From the NCBI GenBank assembly GCA_024291935.2, contig JAGTYA010000025.1, positions 11,677,501 through 11,741,500 on the forward strand: a DNA stretch of 64,000 nucleotides, written 5' to 3'. The notes under the pieces were generated by a model that did no database searches, was not told where the DNA came from, and saw only the letters and a program-made list of their open reading frames with translations. Below are positions 36,690 to 47,830 of the stretch, one piece after another (position 1 is the first letter of the stretch; each line of letters begins with the position of its first letter). The DNA is from Okapia johnstoni (Eukaryota > Chordata > Mammalia > Artiodactyla > Giraffidae). The position numbers and the translations under genes were made by a program.

Positions 36690-37060
36690 CTTTGCTTTTT
36701 ATTTATTGGTTTATTTGCTTTGGGGTCATCATTGCAGTGCATGGGCTCATTTCGGAGGACCGGCTATATAGCATGCAGGCTTCAGTAGTTACGGGCTCTG
36801 GAGCACAGGCTTCGTAGTTGTGGTGTATGGGCTTAGCTGGACTTCCCTGGTAGCCCAGATGGTAAAGAATCTGCCCGCAATGCAGAAGATCCAGGTTCAG
36901 CCCCTCAGTCAGGAAGACCCCCTGGAGGAGGGCATGGCTACCCACTGTAGCATCCTTACCTGGAGAATCCCGTGGGCAGAGGAGCCTGGCGGGCTACAGT
37001 CCATGGGGCTACAAAGAATCGGACATGACTGAGCAAACGTGCAGGCACCAAGGAAGCCCC
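36690..37060 (-). mobile_element. CHR-1 type SINE, antisense, split by a Bov-tA
   Basis: The reversed CHR-1 tail and body occupy 36690-36837 (GCAGGCTTCAGTAGTTACGG, TTCGTAGTTGTGGTGTATGG). A sense Bov-tA follows at 36838-37035, and about 37046-37060 (CACCAAGGAAGCCCC) looks like the reversed CHR head. The middle of the CHR copy is missing. Confidence 0.65.
36838..37035 (+). mobile_element. Bov-tA SINE nested in a CHR SINE
   Basis: Head GACTTCCCTGGTAGCCCAGA, B-box-like CAGGTTCAGCC and tail ATCGGACATGACTGAGC are present. It interrupts a CHR-1 copy, so it is the younger insertion. Confidence 0.88.
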
Positions 37061-37477
37061 CTCTTTTGCTTTTTAAAAGCAAGCATTTGTTGCTGTTTCA
37101 GTAGAGGTTAGACTTGGGTTGCCCAGGTTCCACATTTTTCTGTGGATTACAGAAGCTCCACGCAGCTGTCAGGTACCACATGGGAGCTTCGGTCCTCTGA
37201 TGGGGACCCAACAGACCAGCTTACTGTTATGAAGGAAAAAGGGCCTGTTAGATATTAAACTTATTTTCAGTTAGAAAGAAAACCAAGGTTATGCAGAGGA
37301 TGCTGGCGAGGAGCAACACAGATTAAACATGCAGAAGGATCTCTGAGGGGAAGATCATGAACACCAAGACGACTCGGGGGCTTTCTCCCTGAGCCTGGAC
37401 GTGGAGAGGAGGAGACAGAGGCCAGCGTCGGTGGAGACCCAGCGTGTGCCGGATGTGTGTCCAGGTTCACGTACCCT

Positions 37478-37545
37478 CTCCAGCTTCATGAGGCGGTGAG
37501 CTGACGTCCCCAGTTTTATAGACGGACTAGTGGCCAGTGCTGAAC
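37478..37545 (+). mobile_element. MIR SINE fragment
   Basis: CTTCATGAGGCGGTGAGCTG followed by CCCCAGTTTTATAGACGGAC resembles the MIR core. Short and weak. Confidence 0.4.
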
Positions 37546-37599
37546 GAGCATCTGAAAATTTGTGTTTCATTTCCTTGCTTATTTCTTTTTTAATGCAAA

Positions 37600-37715
37600 A
37601 TTTTTTTTCTTTTTGACTTAGCTACGCTGGGTCTTAGTTGGCACACACAGGATCCGAGTTGCAGCATGTGAGATATAGTGCCCTGACTGGGGATCGAACC
37701 CAGGCCTCCCGCTCT
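37600..37715 (-). mobile_element. CHR-2 type SINE fragment, antisense
   Basis: GCTACGCTGGGTCTTAGTTG and TGACTGGGGATCGAACCCAG are the reversed CHR body; the head is truncated. Confidence 0.7.
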
Positions 37716-37789
37716 GGCTAAACTTCAACACCTTACTTGCCTGTTTCAGTTTGATTTCATTTCTAAGGTTCATCCATGTTGCTGCATGT

Positions 37790-38355
37790 TGTTGTTCACT
37801 CCCTCAGGCATGTCCGACTCTTTGCGACCCCATGAACCGCAGCACGCCAGGCCTCCCTGTCCACCACCAACTCCCAGAGTTTACTCAGACTCATGTCCAT
37901 TGAGTCGGTGATGCCATCCAGCCATCTCAGCCTCTGTCGCCCCCTTCTCCTCCTGCCTTCAATCTTTCCCAGCATCAGGGTCTTTTCCAATGAGTCAGTT
38001 CTTCGCATCAAGTGGCCAAAGTTGGTGGAGTTTCAGCTTCCGCATCAGTCCTTCCAATGAATATTCAAGACTGATTTCCTTTAGGATGGACTGATTTGAT
38101 CTCCTTGCAGTCCAAGGGACTCTCAAGAGTCTTCTCCAGCACCACAGTTCAAAAGCATCAGTTCTTCAGTGGAAGATGGCTTTCTTTAGGGTCCAACTCT
38201 CAGATCCATACATGACTACTGCAAAAACCATCGCTTTGACTAGATGGACCTTTGTCGGCAAAGTGACGTCTCTGCTTTTTAATATGCTGTCCAGGTTGGT
38301 CGTAGCTTTTCTTCCAAGGAGCGAGCATCTCTTAATTTTGTGGCTGCGGTCCACC
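37790..38355 (-). mobile_element. BovB LINE 3' fragment, antisense
   Basis: Starts at the BovB 3' terminus (GTTGTTCACTCCCTCAGGCA) and extends about 565 bp inward into the C-terminal reverse-transcriptase region, whose minus-strand reading includes HKIKR and TNLDSILKSR. It carries stop codons and is 5' truncated. Confidence 0.93.
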
Positions 38356-39369
38356 AGCAGCATGCAGTTGCTACCTGTGACTTTCCGTCTTCATTATTGC
38401 CCTGCTGTATAATGACCCTTTGCTGCAGTGTACCCACTCCCCAGCTGTGACCGTAGGCTTCAGAGAACAGTGTTGCCCCGTCTCCTGGGTGTGTGATCAC
38501 CTGGGGATGGAAACGCTGGCTGCAAAGGATGGAATTTCAAACCTTGTGAGATGCAGGCTGTCTTCCAAAGTGGCGGTCCGGTGTCCCCCGTGTGACCTAG
38601 ACGGGCTAGTGATGCCCTTTAGATTCGGACCCGGGGCTCAGTCGGGTCCCCTCCCTGTCCCTCACCGGGCTGGGTTGCACTAGCGCTGTCCCAAGTGGCT
38701 GCATTCCCCCTCTGGGTCTGTGTAGCCGTGACCGCTACACGAGGCTCCTCCCGTCCAGTCCTGTGGGTTCTTGAGGCCAGAGGGGCCACAGTGACCATCT
38801 GTCTTGCTGCTGAGCCATATGTCCTGCAAGAGGCCCACGCCTGCTTCCTGCTGGCCTCCTGTGGGCCAGCCAGGAACGCGGGCCTGCAGCCTTGTCGGGC
38901 TGGACAGGAGTCCGTCCTCTTCCTGGTCAGACTTTCCCAGGGCCTGGGTGCATCCAGAAAATTCCATCTGCGTAGAGCGTCTGGAGGAGCAGAGGTGAGC
39001 AGTGGGGGGGAGAGAATTCAGCTTATGCAGACCCTCCAGTGCAGCGTGTGGTCAGCCATCAGGATCCTGCTGTGGACCCTCGCCAGAGATATGTGTGATG
39101 TGTCCCCTGGGAGGGAGTATGGTGAAGCTGGGAGCCCGGTGCGCTGATGTGGACGCCTGTGTTCAGTGGCCTGTGTTTTCAATCACAGGCGATCTTGCCC
39201 TGATGGTAACAATAGGAATGTCCGAGGTCGATTTGGGGGCAGAAGGGAGGACCCAGAGGCACCGCGCCGGTCACCACTGTGTAGCAGGCAGCCTCTGGGA
39301 CTGCACGTCCCTGGATCAGCGCTGCCCAAGGACAGCAAAAGCATGAGATTTGGGTTCTGAACCCAGCGC

Positions 39370-39520
39370 TCAAGTCCGTGGCCGCCCTCTAACTCACTGG
39401 GGGCGAGCTCCCACTAGTCTGTCTGAGGGTCAGTTTTCTCAGCCAGAAAATGGGTGGTGAGGAATCTCGTGAAATAAACCCTGCGAACAGGGCTGTGCGG
39501 ATTACAGCCCGCTGAGTTAA
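39370..39520 (-). mobile_element. MIR SINE fragment, antisense
   Basis: GGGTCAGTTTTCTCAGCCAG, AAAATGGGTGGTGAGGA and GGCTGTGCGGATTACAGC follow the reversed MIR order. Confidence 0.6.
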
Positions 39521-39839
39521 CACCGGGTCTTGTCATGACTGGTTTTTTATGCTTCGTCTCTCTCCTTACTCAAGGCTGCATTTCACCAGCTCTTCCGTCT
39601 GTAAGAGAAGGCGTCCCAAGTAGGACTGGTTCCCTGAGAAGCGGGGAGTCGGATGCTTTTTTCCTCCGGCCCCAGGGTTAACGGGAGCCCCGTCTTTCTG
39701 GATGGGTCCTCGGTTTTCAGCACGTGGGGCCACCAGATCACTTGGAGGGAGAAATGTTTTGTATTATTGAAACATTCCACAAAGGATTAAGTATTTGTGC
39801 ATGGAAAACGATACTAGTCTGTTTTACGGGGATGCGGGA

Positions 39840-40420
39840 TGGGTTTTGATCAGGTGTGGAATCAGGTTTTGTGGAGTCAAAATCTGATCAGGTTTGGATC
39901 AGGAAACACATGGAAATGACCACCAGGAGGCAGAGTTTATTATACTCAAAGATCCCTAGAACCAGGAGTGGGACTACTCACGGGGCGACTCAGGGAGGCA
40001 CCGGGGCTGGACCGCAGGCAGGGGGAGGCGGGGGGGAGTGTGGACGGGAGGCTTTATTGCAGTTTCTTCGAGAAGGAATGGTGAGGTGGGGGAGCAGGGT
40101 GAGGATGGGCTGGTTTGGGTGCCGTCAGTGGGCCGAGGGGCCTGGGGGCTGCCCCTGGTTGTCCGGTACGTGGGCCTGGGTGACAGAACAGTGAGTGACC
40201 CAGGGAGGTGGGCTCTGGACTAGTTGGTTTGCATGTGACAGGCCAGCTCACAAGTCAGTTCTTTCCCGTGTCCGGAAATTCACTAACCTTGGGAGCAGCA
40301 GTCCTTTCAGGGTCAGCTTCAGGCAGATGGGAAAGCGTCAAAACACAGAAGGTTTCACAAAAACAGAACGTAGCAGAATCAGGGTAAACAAAGCCAAAAA
40401 CATGCTGGATTGAGGCCTGT
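39840..40420. mobile_element. Unclassified block, possibly an old LTR
   Basis: The block starts with short repeats of a GATCAGGT motif and contains two reversed polyadenylation-like TTTATT motifs (near 39937 and 40053) in otherwise GC-rich sequence. The texture suggests an antisense LTR, but I cannot name the family and no termini or duplication were found. Confidence 0.25.
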
Positions 40421-41559
40421 GGTAAGCTTCTTTCTCTTAGAACATATGAGGAAGAGAATTTTAATTGCAAACACAGCCCTGCCACTCAGTCCATGTGGTA
40501 GGAACGGAAATTCGTCATCAGATGAACTGGCCGCAGTGATGGGTGGCCGTCGTGGAAACAGAGGCTGCAGTTCATTTCAGCAGGTGTAAAGCTGGCACCT
40601 CCCCCCGGCCAGGCCGTCACAAGGAGCTGGAGGAGCATGCAGACCAATGAAAGGAGACCCTGGGTCTGAAGACGGCCTGGCTTGCAGGCACGTGTGTGCC
40701 CAGCCTCCTGCCGAGGCCCCGGGTGGACCGTGCGGTTGGCTTTCAGCACAGCCCCCCCAGCAGAGCCATGTCCCCCCAGCTCGCGGCATCCTTGGTCCAC
40801 AGGGAAGGGGCGGTGCTGGGGGAGAGGGGGGCCCCTAGTCAGAGCACCTGAGAGACCTGACGTGTGTGGGGTGCAAGGGGGAAACTCGCGGCTGTGTGAT
40901 GGGAACTGGCTCCGGGAGCTCCAGGACTGCACGTGGGTCTCGGGGCCCCCTCCTGGCCTGGGAACACGGGCAGGGTGGGCGCACGCCACCATGCTTCATC
41001 GCAGGGGCTGACCTGTGCGTAAGCCGACCAGCAGGCCAGCGCAGAAACCCAGAAACAGGCCAGACTCACACGGAAAAGGAGCTTCCTGTGAACGACATCA
41101 CCACTCAGTGGTGGGATGAAGGGCGTCTGCATGAATTCTGCTAAGATAGTTGAGGCACGTCTTCAGTTTGGAACTTGATCGAGGCGGTTGGACGGCACTG
41201 GGAATGTACAAAATGCCCGTTCACTTTACAGTGGTCACTGGTTGGTGGTGTGACTATCACTGCGGTTTTAAGAAGGAAAGAAGCCCCAGGCAAGGGAGCT
41301 GTGTCTCACACCACGTACCCCGACAAACTGTAGCTGGATCAGGATGCGTGCATGGACAGTGAAGCCGCGTCCGGGGATGATGGAGGTCAGCTCTGTGAAT
41401 GTGCCTGCCGGCCCTGAGCGACGCACTCACAGAGGGCTGCTGCGAATTTTATGCTGTGTATGTGTTAGCCCCACCAAGAAATGGAACCATAAAAGAACTC
41501 AGAAAAAATGCTGAGTTCCTTGACACCCCTGCAGTAGAGAAGGCCTTTATAACCGAGAA

Positions 41560-42480
41560 TCAAAATTCAGAAGCCATAAAAAGAAAAGACTGATTATCTC
41601 AAAAATCTTCCAAAGCTAAACTCGACGTCAAATTGAAGGACAGATGACCAGCTCGTGTACACAGAGCTCTTAAGTATCAAGAAATGCAAAACCTTCATAG
41701 GAAAAAAACAAACAGCAGAGACAGGAATTCTCAGTTTACCAGGAAAGAAATACAAGTCACTGTTAAAACATGAGAAGATGTTTGACTGGCAGTTTCTCCT
41801 CTGTTTACGGGCGCGAATCCAAACACAGAATGATGGGCTTTGTTGGGAGGCTGGTAGATTCAACCCAGCACACCCCACCGTGGATGATGGGTGGACAGCG
41901 TCAACCCACCGAAACGGCATCTGCGGACACCTTTCGGCCAAGCAGACCTGCCCCTGGACACCTTTCGGCCAAGCAGACCTGCCCCTGGACATGTACCCTG
42001 GAGGTGTGCATTCACGAAGGTGGAAGACACACCCGCAGTGATGCGGCACACTCAGCGGTTTGGTGAGCAGGGGTCGGATGTCACACACACGGTTTTGGCG
42101 AGAGCTGGCTGGATAAACCGTGGTTCACCCACGCAAGGACCCCTAAGACAGAAGAGGAGCTCTCAGTCTGTGTGCCATCTGAAGCGATCTCCAGACTATG
42201 TTAAAACTAAAAAAAAACTGGTGTAGAATAGGGTGGATCTGTAGCATGCTACCCTCTATGAAAAAGGAAAAAAAGGGGAAATACGGATAGATAGATATTT
42301 TCTTATTTTTTGCGAAAAGAAATGCTTTTGAGAGAAAACAAAGAAAATTAAATGATTAGCCATGGGGAACAGGAGGGAACAGGAATAGAAGCGAGACATC
42401 ACTGAGCGGATCTTTTTTTTTATTTTTCTAGTTGTTGTACCAGGTAAATGTTTACATAATCAGAGAAGAGAATTAAATTG
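41560..42480 (+). mobile_element. L1M (L1ME/L1MC-like) 3' end
   Basis: The + strand follows the end of the L1 second open reading frame (AAAGACTGATTATCTC, CTCTTAAGTATCAAGAAATG) into the 3' region: GTAGCATGCTACCCTCTATG, an A-rich AAAAAGGGGAAATA stretch, CATGGGGAACAGGAGGGAAC and a TTTTTATTTTTCTAG stretch. It is old and non-functional. A GC-rich insert with a 31-bp duplication lies inside it. Confidence 0.75.
41925..41986. repeat. Perfect 31-bp tandem duplication
   Basis: Two identical 31-bp copies (41925-41955 and 41956-41986) begin GGACACCTTTCGGCCAAGCA. There is no mismatch between them, in contrast to the decayed L1 around them. Confidence 0.95.
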
Positions 42481-42674
42481 GAAGATGAAACAGCAAAATT
42501 TACAGTTACAAACAACAAATTTATTTTGAAATTAATCATGTATCAATTAGTAACATAGGCACACAGAGGAAATAATTATGTTTACAATACTTTGGACTTT
42601 AAACGTGATACTCGGACCACATCATTATTGAACCATGTTCTCAGGTCTGGGGAGTGGACTGAGGATTATTGTTT

Positions 42675-43138
42675 AGCGGGTATGTTGGGTGGCTTGGATA
42701 GCAAACTACCGCAGACTGAGTGATGTTAAGGGTAGGAATTTACTTACTGAGCATTCTGGAGGCTGGGGATCTGAGATGAAGCTGTCGACCAGCCTGGTTC
42801 CTCCCGAGGCCTCTCCCCGGGCGTGCAGACGGCCGTCTCCTCCCTGCCTCCCCGCTCAGGCGCCCCTGCATGTCTGTGTCTTACCCTCTTCTTACAAGGA
42901 CAGGACAGGGTTCTGTTAGCTCAGTCGTGCCCGACTCTGCGACCCCGTGGACTGCACCCCAAACCAGGCTCCTCCGTCCACGGGATTTTCCAGGCAAGGA
43001 TACTGGAGTGGGTTGCCATCGGTTGGGGGCAACTTAATCACCACTTGAAAGACCGTGTCTGCAAATCCAGCCACCTCCTGCGCTGTGGGTGTGGGGTGTC
43101 AGCGTGTGAATTGGGAGCGGGGGTCCAGCCCACAGCAG
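42675..43138 (-). mobile_element. MLT1 (MaLR) LTR, antisense, split by a Bov-tA
   Basis: The + strand reads the reversed order of an MLT1 solo LTR: CAGACTGAGTGATGTTAAGG, TTCTGGAGGCTGGGGATCTG, CCTCTTCTTACAAGGACA, then after the inserted SINE TCTGCAAATCCAGCCACCTC and a final CCCACAGCAGG. It is a non-coding long terminal repeat of an ancient retroviral-like element with no internal genes. Confidence 0.7.
42912..43022 (-). mobile_element. Bov-tA SINE tail, nested in the MLT1 LTR
   Basis: The + strand reads AGCTCAGTCGTGCCCGACTC to GATACTGGAGTGGGTTGCCA and stops before the pseudo-tRNA head. The MLT1 sequence resumes directly afterwards. Confidence 0.85.
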
Positions 43139-44014
43139 GCGGCGCGCGGTTTCAGTTTGGGGGTGATGGAAAGGTTGTGGGGGGACGTGGCGATGGTCGC
43201 ACGGCAGCGCAAATGTGTGCGGAAACATGTGCCGCAGCACAGTGACGATGGCATGTTTTACCTCTGTTAGAAGTAAAAATGATCTTAAGGGGCCTGGTCT
43301 GCCGCTGAGAAGGTGGCAGGAGGGGCCTCCGGACTACGTGGTCAGAGGCGTCAGAGGCGGGTGGGCTGGGCAGTGGCAGCGGACACACGTGCAGGACGGA
43401 GCAGAGAACAGGGGCTGCGGTCTGGCCTCATGGAGGGTTTCTGAGTCGGGGTCTGGGCAGCCCAGCTTCCAGCTGCTGCGAGTCCCACCTTTCCATCCGT
43501 GGGGTGGGGGGCTCGCTCACAGCCCCTCCGGGCAGAGGCGGCCAAGGGGCTTCGGGCAGGCACACTCAGTGTTCATCCTTGTGCTGAGGAGTGCTTTCTC
43601 TTCTGCACTCTGCAAACACACATCACACGGTTTCCATGGCGACCGGCATCCCTCAGAGAGGGGAGCGTGGAGGGACCCTCAGAAAGGTCACGGGGAAAGG
43701 AACAGCTCGGATCCGGGTGGAGGGTAACACCCGAAAGGGACACAGCGTGGCCCAGATCCGCTGCTGCCTTGCGGAGAGCGTTTCTGGCTCCCCTTGGCTG
43801 GTCCACGTCTGTCCCCACCTTGTCCCCAGAAGGTGGGAGGGAGGAGACAGGATGCGGCCTTCACCCGGCGACACGCTGGCGCTCGGATGCCCGCCCGCGA
43901 GGCCCGAGGACCTGGGAGCTCCGGGGGGACTTGGGCTCTGTGTGTCCGTCCCGCTTTCTTTCTGGGAAGTGGCCACCGGGAAGGTGTCCTGGCGGCGTGG
44001 ACAGGCTCTGCCGC

Positions 44015-44125
44015 ATTTACCTCCTGGCTCATCACTTCCTGGCTGTGTGATCCTGGGCACATTCCTTAACCTCTCTGTGCTTCCATTTTGTAATCTGTAA
44101 AATGGGTTTGGGGGCGGTGGAGAAT
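44015..44125 (-). mobile_element. MIR SINE, antisense
   Basis: CTGGCTGTGTGATCCTGGGC, ACATTCCTTAACCTCTCTGT and TGTAATCTGTAAAATGGG are a well-kept reversed MIR core. It ends about 140 bp before the acceptor of the catalytic-serine exon. Confidence 0.85.
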
Positions 44126-44263
44126 GTCCACACTCGAGAGCGTGCTTGGGAGGGTCGGGAGGGTCTTCCCTGGAGAGTGGGGGTTGTTCCATGAGGAGAC
44201 CGCTGGGCTTGCCGGAGGATGCCAGCCTCTGCTGACCGGTTCTGTGCCCTGTTTCCCTTCCAG

Positions 44264-44400
44264 TCGGCCACGGGCAGAGCGAGGGGGAGAGGATGGTGGT
44301 GTCTGACTTCCACGTCTTCATCAGGGACGTGTTACAGCACGTGGACACCGTGCAGAAGGACCACCCGGGGCTGCCCATTTTCCTCCTGGGCCACTCCATG
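44264..44400 (+). CDS. MGLL: MGLL coding exon (human residues 78-123), catalytic serine
   Basis: This 137-nt exon has acceptor CAG at 44261-44263 after a strong pyrimidine tract and donor GTGAGT at 44401. It supplies the last two bases of the Val78 codon and ends on a complete Met codon (phase 0). It encodes [16 protein letters not shown], a helix with [11 protein letters not shown], and the strand leading to the nucleophile elbow LLGHSM. The serine codon at 44395-44397 corresponds to catalytic Ser122, and the following methionine to Met123, whose backbone amide forms the oxyanion hole with Ala51. The GxSxG consensus is split by the next intron: GHSM is here and the closing glycine opens the next exon. 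Differences from human (I for V, TV for SM, H for Y, I for V) are conservative and lie outside the active site. Confidence 0.96.
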
Positions 44401-45500
44401 GTGAGTATACCACGGAGGGGCCCCCTGAGTCCAGCCGCCCCCAGCACCCCCGGGTGGGGATGGAGAGGGGTTGCCCTCTGCCCGGCCGGCGTGGCCCCTC
44501 TGCACACGCTGCACGTGGGGCTCCCAGGAAGTGTCGCTCAGGAAACCAGGTGGGGTTGGCATCCTGGAGGCAGCCCCGGAGGAGGGCTTCTCCACCGGTT
44601 CCTTCCCGTCTGGCCCAGGCTCACCTCTGCTCCCCCGTCTCCGGGCAGGGACCCTCGGTTCGCCGTCGGGGAAGCACAGTGCTTCCTGCCGGTTTCAGAG
44701 TCACACGGTTCCCACTAGGACAGGGGGCCCCAGGAAAGCAGTCCTTAAAGGTCATTCCTAATCCCTTTCGCCTTTTAAATACACAGACTCCTCTCAGAAT
44801 CTTTAAATCATCTGTGGTCTTTAAATCGAGCTGTGATCTTTAAATCGAGTCTCCTCAAACCGGCAGCACCCAGGCTAGGCCTGCCTGCAGGCGCCCAGCC
44901 ACGTGGGCCGGCAGAGGACTTTGAGCTGCTGGACTCTGCAGCCTGGGGGACCTTCCCCTCCCTCCCCTCGCTGCCTGGTCACCGCCTGGCCCTGTCCCTA
45001 CAAGTCTCTTCCCGGCCTGGCCCTTGTGGGCGTCTGGATTTCAGCCCCTGGTTCAGATCACCTCCAGTCAATAGCCAAGGCCACTGCCTTCAGCACCTCC
45101 CATGTCCACTAAGTATTTTTCTTGGAATCTAGATTCCTGGGCCCTTTAACTGAACCAAGGGAAAAAAAAAAAAATAAGGTGTAGCAATCTCTTATTATCC
45201 TCGGATTTTTTTTTTTAATCTCATATTAAGCCTGACAGACTGGATGAGTTGGGGGTCTGCCAGCTTTTGGCTTGACATGAAATAGAAATGTGTCATTATG
45301 GCGCTTAAAGCCCACAAGCGGGAACCCTGTTTATATCACCTGAAACATTCGCGCTCGGAAAACCCTGGGGAAACACGTGTAATAGAGGAATCGCGGATCC
45401 AGTTTACCCAGCATTTGAGGGCACCTCTTCCAAGCCAGCGGCTCTGGGCCCGGGGGCCCCGCGACGGCGCCCACGCCCAGCTCGCCCCCTCTTCCCGCAG
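44401..45500 (+). other. MGLL: MGLL intron, 1.1 kb, splitting the GHSMG motif
   Basis: The intron runs from GTGAGT to CCCGCAG. It contains no recognisable transposon, unlike every longer intron here. The 3' third (about 45160-45430) is AT-rich, ends close to the acceptor and differs in composition from the GC-rich surroundings; it may be a conserved non-coding segment. Nothing else was recognised. Confidence 0.9.
45160..45430. other. AT-rich segment before an exon, candidate conserved element
   Basis: This segment has two homopolymer runs (A near 45160, T near 45205) followed by AT-balanced sequence with TTAAGCCTGACAGACTGG and TGTCATTATGGCGCTTAAAG. It is the only AT-rich stretch in the 1.1-kb intron and matches no repeat I recognise. 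Confidence 0.25.
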
Positions 45501-45611
45501 GGCGGCGCGATCTGCATCCTCACGGCCGCCGAGAGGCCGGGCCACTTCTCGGGCATGGTTCTCATCTCCCCGCTGGTCGTCGCCAATCCAGACTCGGCAA
45601 CGCTTTTCAAG
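45501..45611 (+). CDS. MGLL: MGLL coding exon (human residues 124-160)
   Basis: This 111-nt exon starts after acceptor CCCGCAG (ends 45500) and stops before donor GTAAGC at 45612. It is phase 0 at both ends and gives 37 codons beginning [14 protein letters not shown]. The first glycine completes the GHSMG elbow and the following helix packs behind the nucleophile. The next part, [21 protein letters not shown], is the strand leading into the cap (lid) domain over the acyl pocket. Residue 128 is Cys where the human protein has Ala. Skipping the exon would keep the frame but remove the helix behind the nucleophile, so such a product would probably be inactive (inference). The exon lies only 1.1 kb after the previous one and is itself CpG-rich. 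Confidence 0.96.
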
Positions 45612-47830
45612 GTAAGCAGACCTCCTGTTCTGTGAGCCCCGGCAAGCCTCCCTGGCCCTGAGTGTGCGCTCACAGCTTGAGTCCGGGGCAAAGGGGCTTC
45701 TCCCACTGTCGTGACGAGGTTTGGACGCGCAACAAGCATCGTTGTGGCCAGAATTTGGTCATTTCCTAAGTCAGGTGTGGTTTTTTTCCCCCCAAGCAAA
45801 AAAAAAAAAAAATTGTCTTCCTGTCTGTGCATGTTTCTTGGTGAACGTTCAGAGGAGGAAAGGTCTCGAAGCTGTCCACAGCTGGGCGTGCTCACCTCTG
45901 ACCCACGTGGCTCCTCGGGGGCATTTTTCTGGCTGTGGCGGTCCTGGTGGAGCTCCCAGCGGGTCGTGGGCTGGGCTGGGCTTTGTCCCCTGAAGAAGCA
46001 GTGGAGACCACGGCCTGGGAGCAGCTGGATTGTGGACGTGGGATGCTGACCCTATCCGGGCCCAGGTTTCAGAGATGAGGCTCGGTGAGGGTGGCAGGCC
46101 AGCCCCGCGTCTCCCAGAACACTGGTCAGTCTCTCCCTGACCTGGGGAGCCAGGGGGGCAGCTGCTGCCCCCTGAGCCAGTGCTCAGGACTCTCAGAGGA
46201 GCCGGAGAGGGCAGTGAGGTGGGGGCCACTCGCGCAGGACACGGCACATCCCCCCGCTGCCTCGAGGTCAGCGACGGGGCGGAGGGGCCCTGCCCCGAGG
46301 CCATGGGTGGTCCCCTGAGGACCCAGCGCCGGGGGTGTTTCCTCCAGCCCAGGGCCACTGCCGTGATCCTGACCCTGGAGGTGGGCGTCCAGTGGAAGCA
46401 GAGTCTCAGCAATTTGAACCTGGGCTGGACCAAGCCAAGGAGAAACCAGGGCCTCTCTGAAGGCTTAGGCAGAGAACACCTCTTTAGTCAATTCTCCCAA
46501 AAGGGGACACAACTAGCTCCTCTGAATTTTACTCCCATGTAAGGAAATCACCCCTGACTTGTTGAAATCAACTCCAGTGAATTTCAGTGCCTGGCGGAGG
46601 CGGGACTGCCTAGAAGAATGGGTTTATTCACAGACTCCCAGGCGAGGCTCCGGGGGGCTCAGTCTCCCGGCCCCCTCCCCTCCTGGTCGTGATCACATAA
46701 CGTGCAGCTGGACCATCTGAGGGTCCTGGTCAGACAAGAGAGTGAGCAAGACTGGGGGCCCAGACGGAGCCCCCACGGCGCTCTGCAGGCTCCATTCATG
46801 ATGTGTTTGCACGGCATGTGCCAGGCTCACGTGTGAATCGTGCCCTCAGCTCACGCCCTCACCCCAGGGATAGGGAGGTTGCTGACTGCAACAGGACCCT
46901 GGGGGCTTGGAAAGGACCCTCGGCTCCCCGGGTCCACCCCCCGCCCCCCAGGGCTGTCCACTCCCCCGCAAGGGCGTCTCCCCAGAGGGGACCGTGCAGG
47001 TTTTCTGCAGTGACGTGACCCCCGCCAAGGCCTTGAGAAGAGCCCAGGACCCTGGGGGTTTTCAGATGAAGGGCACAGAGGCGGAGGCGGGCAGCCGGGC
47101 CCCGATGGGGAGCCCACCCGGTGACCCCTCCAGTCTCGGGCAGATGGGGGGCCCCTGGGCAAGGCCTCGGGCGTGACCTCTCCCAGCCAGCGCTGATAGA
47201 TGTCCCTGTGGGCAGGGGAATGCGGGTCCGGTTGTTAACCAGGAGCACGGGAGTCCCTGCGGCCCCCAGGCCTGGGGGCGCCCCCTCCCCTCTGTGAAGC
47301 CTGTCACTGCCCCAGGGCAGGGGGCGGGCAGTCCCAACTCGCAAGCCCGGGGTCACTCTGGTCTCGCCTCACCTGAGCAGCTTCGGAAGGAGACCTGAGA
47401 CTCGTGGGGCTCTAGGTGATGATCCATGTGGACACGAGAGTGGTCCTACAGCGGCGGGGGCCGAGGCAGAGGGCGTGAGCCCTGCTCCCCCAGTTGGCCG
47501 CGGCCAGGCGGCGGGCGTGTGCGTCTCCGAGGGTCCCGTGTCCAGGTGGGAGCATGCCGTCTGCCCTTCCTGTGCTGTGCTCCCGGTGGCCTGCTTCTGT
47601 GGGTGCGGTTCACTTTGGGTCAGGGGAGGCCTCCCCGGCTGGCCTTTGGGTTTCCAGTGGTTCGGTCTTCAGGACCCCAGAGATGGATTCCTAGAGACCC
47701 CCCTTCTGGCTGAGGTGGACGGTGGGGCTTCCCTGGGCCCCGAGGCTGTCGGGTGCAATGCGCAGAACTGGGTCCTGGTCCATGATTCCCGTCCCAGAGC
47801 GCGGCTCCTGGACAGGTCAGAGGTGTGTTC

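Larger units (their letters stand above)
11282..44263 (+). other. MGLL: MGLL intron, about 33 kb
   Basis: The intron starts with GTGAGT and ends with a pyrimidine-rich CAG. It carries most of the insertions in the window: BovB near 12.2, 18.1, 23.6, 27.8 and 37.8 kb, Bov-tA or Bov-A2 SINEs near 17.1, 17.8, 24.3, 24.6, 33.5, 36.8 and 42.9 kb, CHR SINEs near 17.5, 19.0, 35.2, 36.5-37.0 and 37.6 kb, L1M relics near 27.7, 34.3 and 41.6-42.5 kb and an MLT1 LTR near 42.7 kb. The TG satellite and CpG-rich block at 29.1-31.3 kb lie near its middle. No exon was seen in it. The stretches 18.5-19.0, 19.4-20.8, 24.9-27.2, 32.0-33.4 and 38.4-41.5 kb look like single-copy intron, apart from an LTR-like block near 40 kb and a MIR near 39.4 kb. 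Confidence 0.85.

Noticed and set aside
43653..44507. 284-codon minus-strand open frame
   Set aside because: It runs antisense through the true MGLL exon at 44264-44400 and a MIR; shadow frame.
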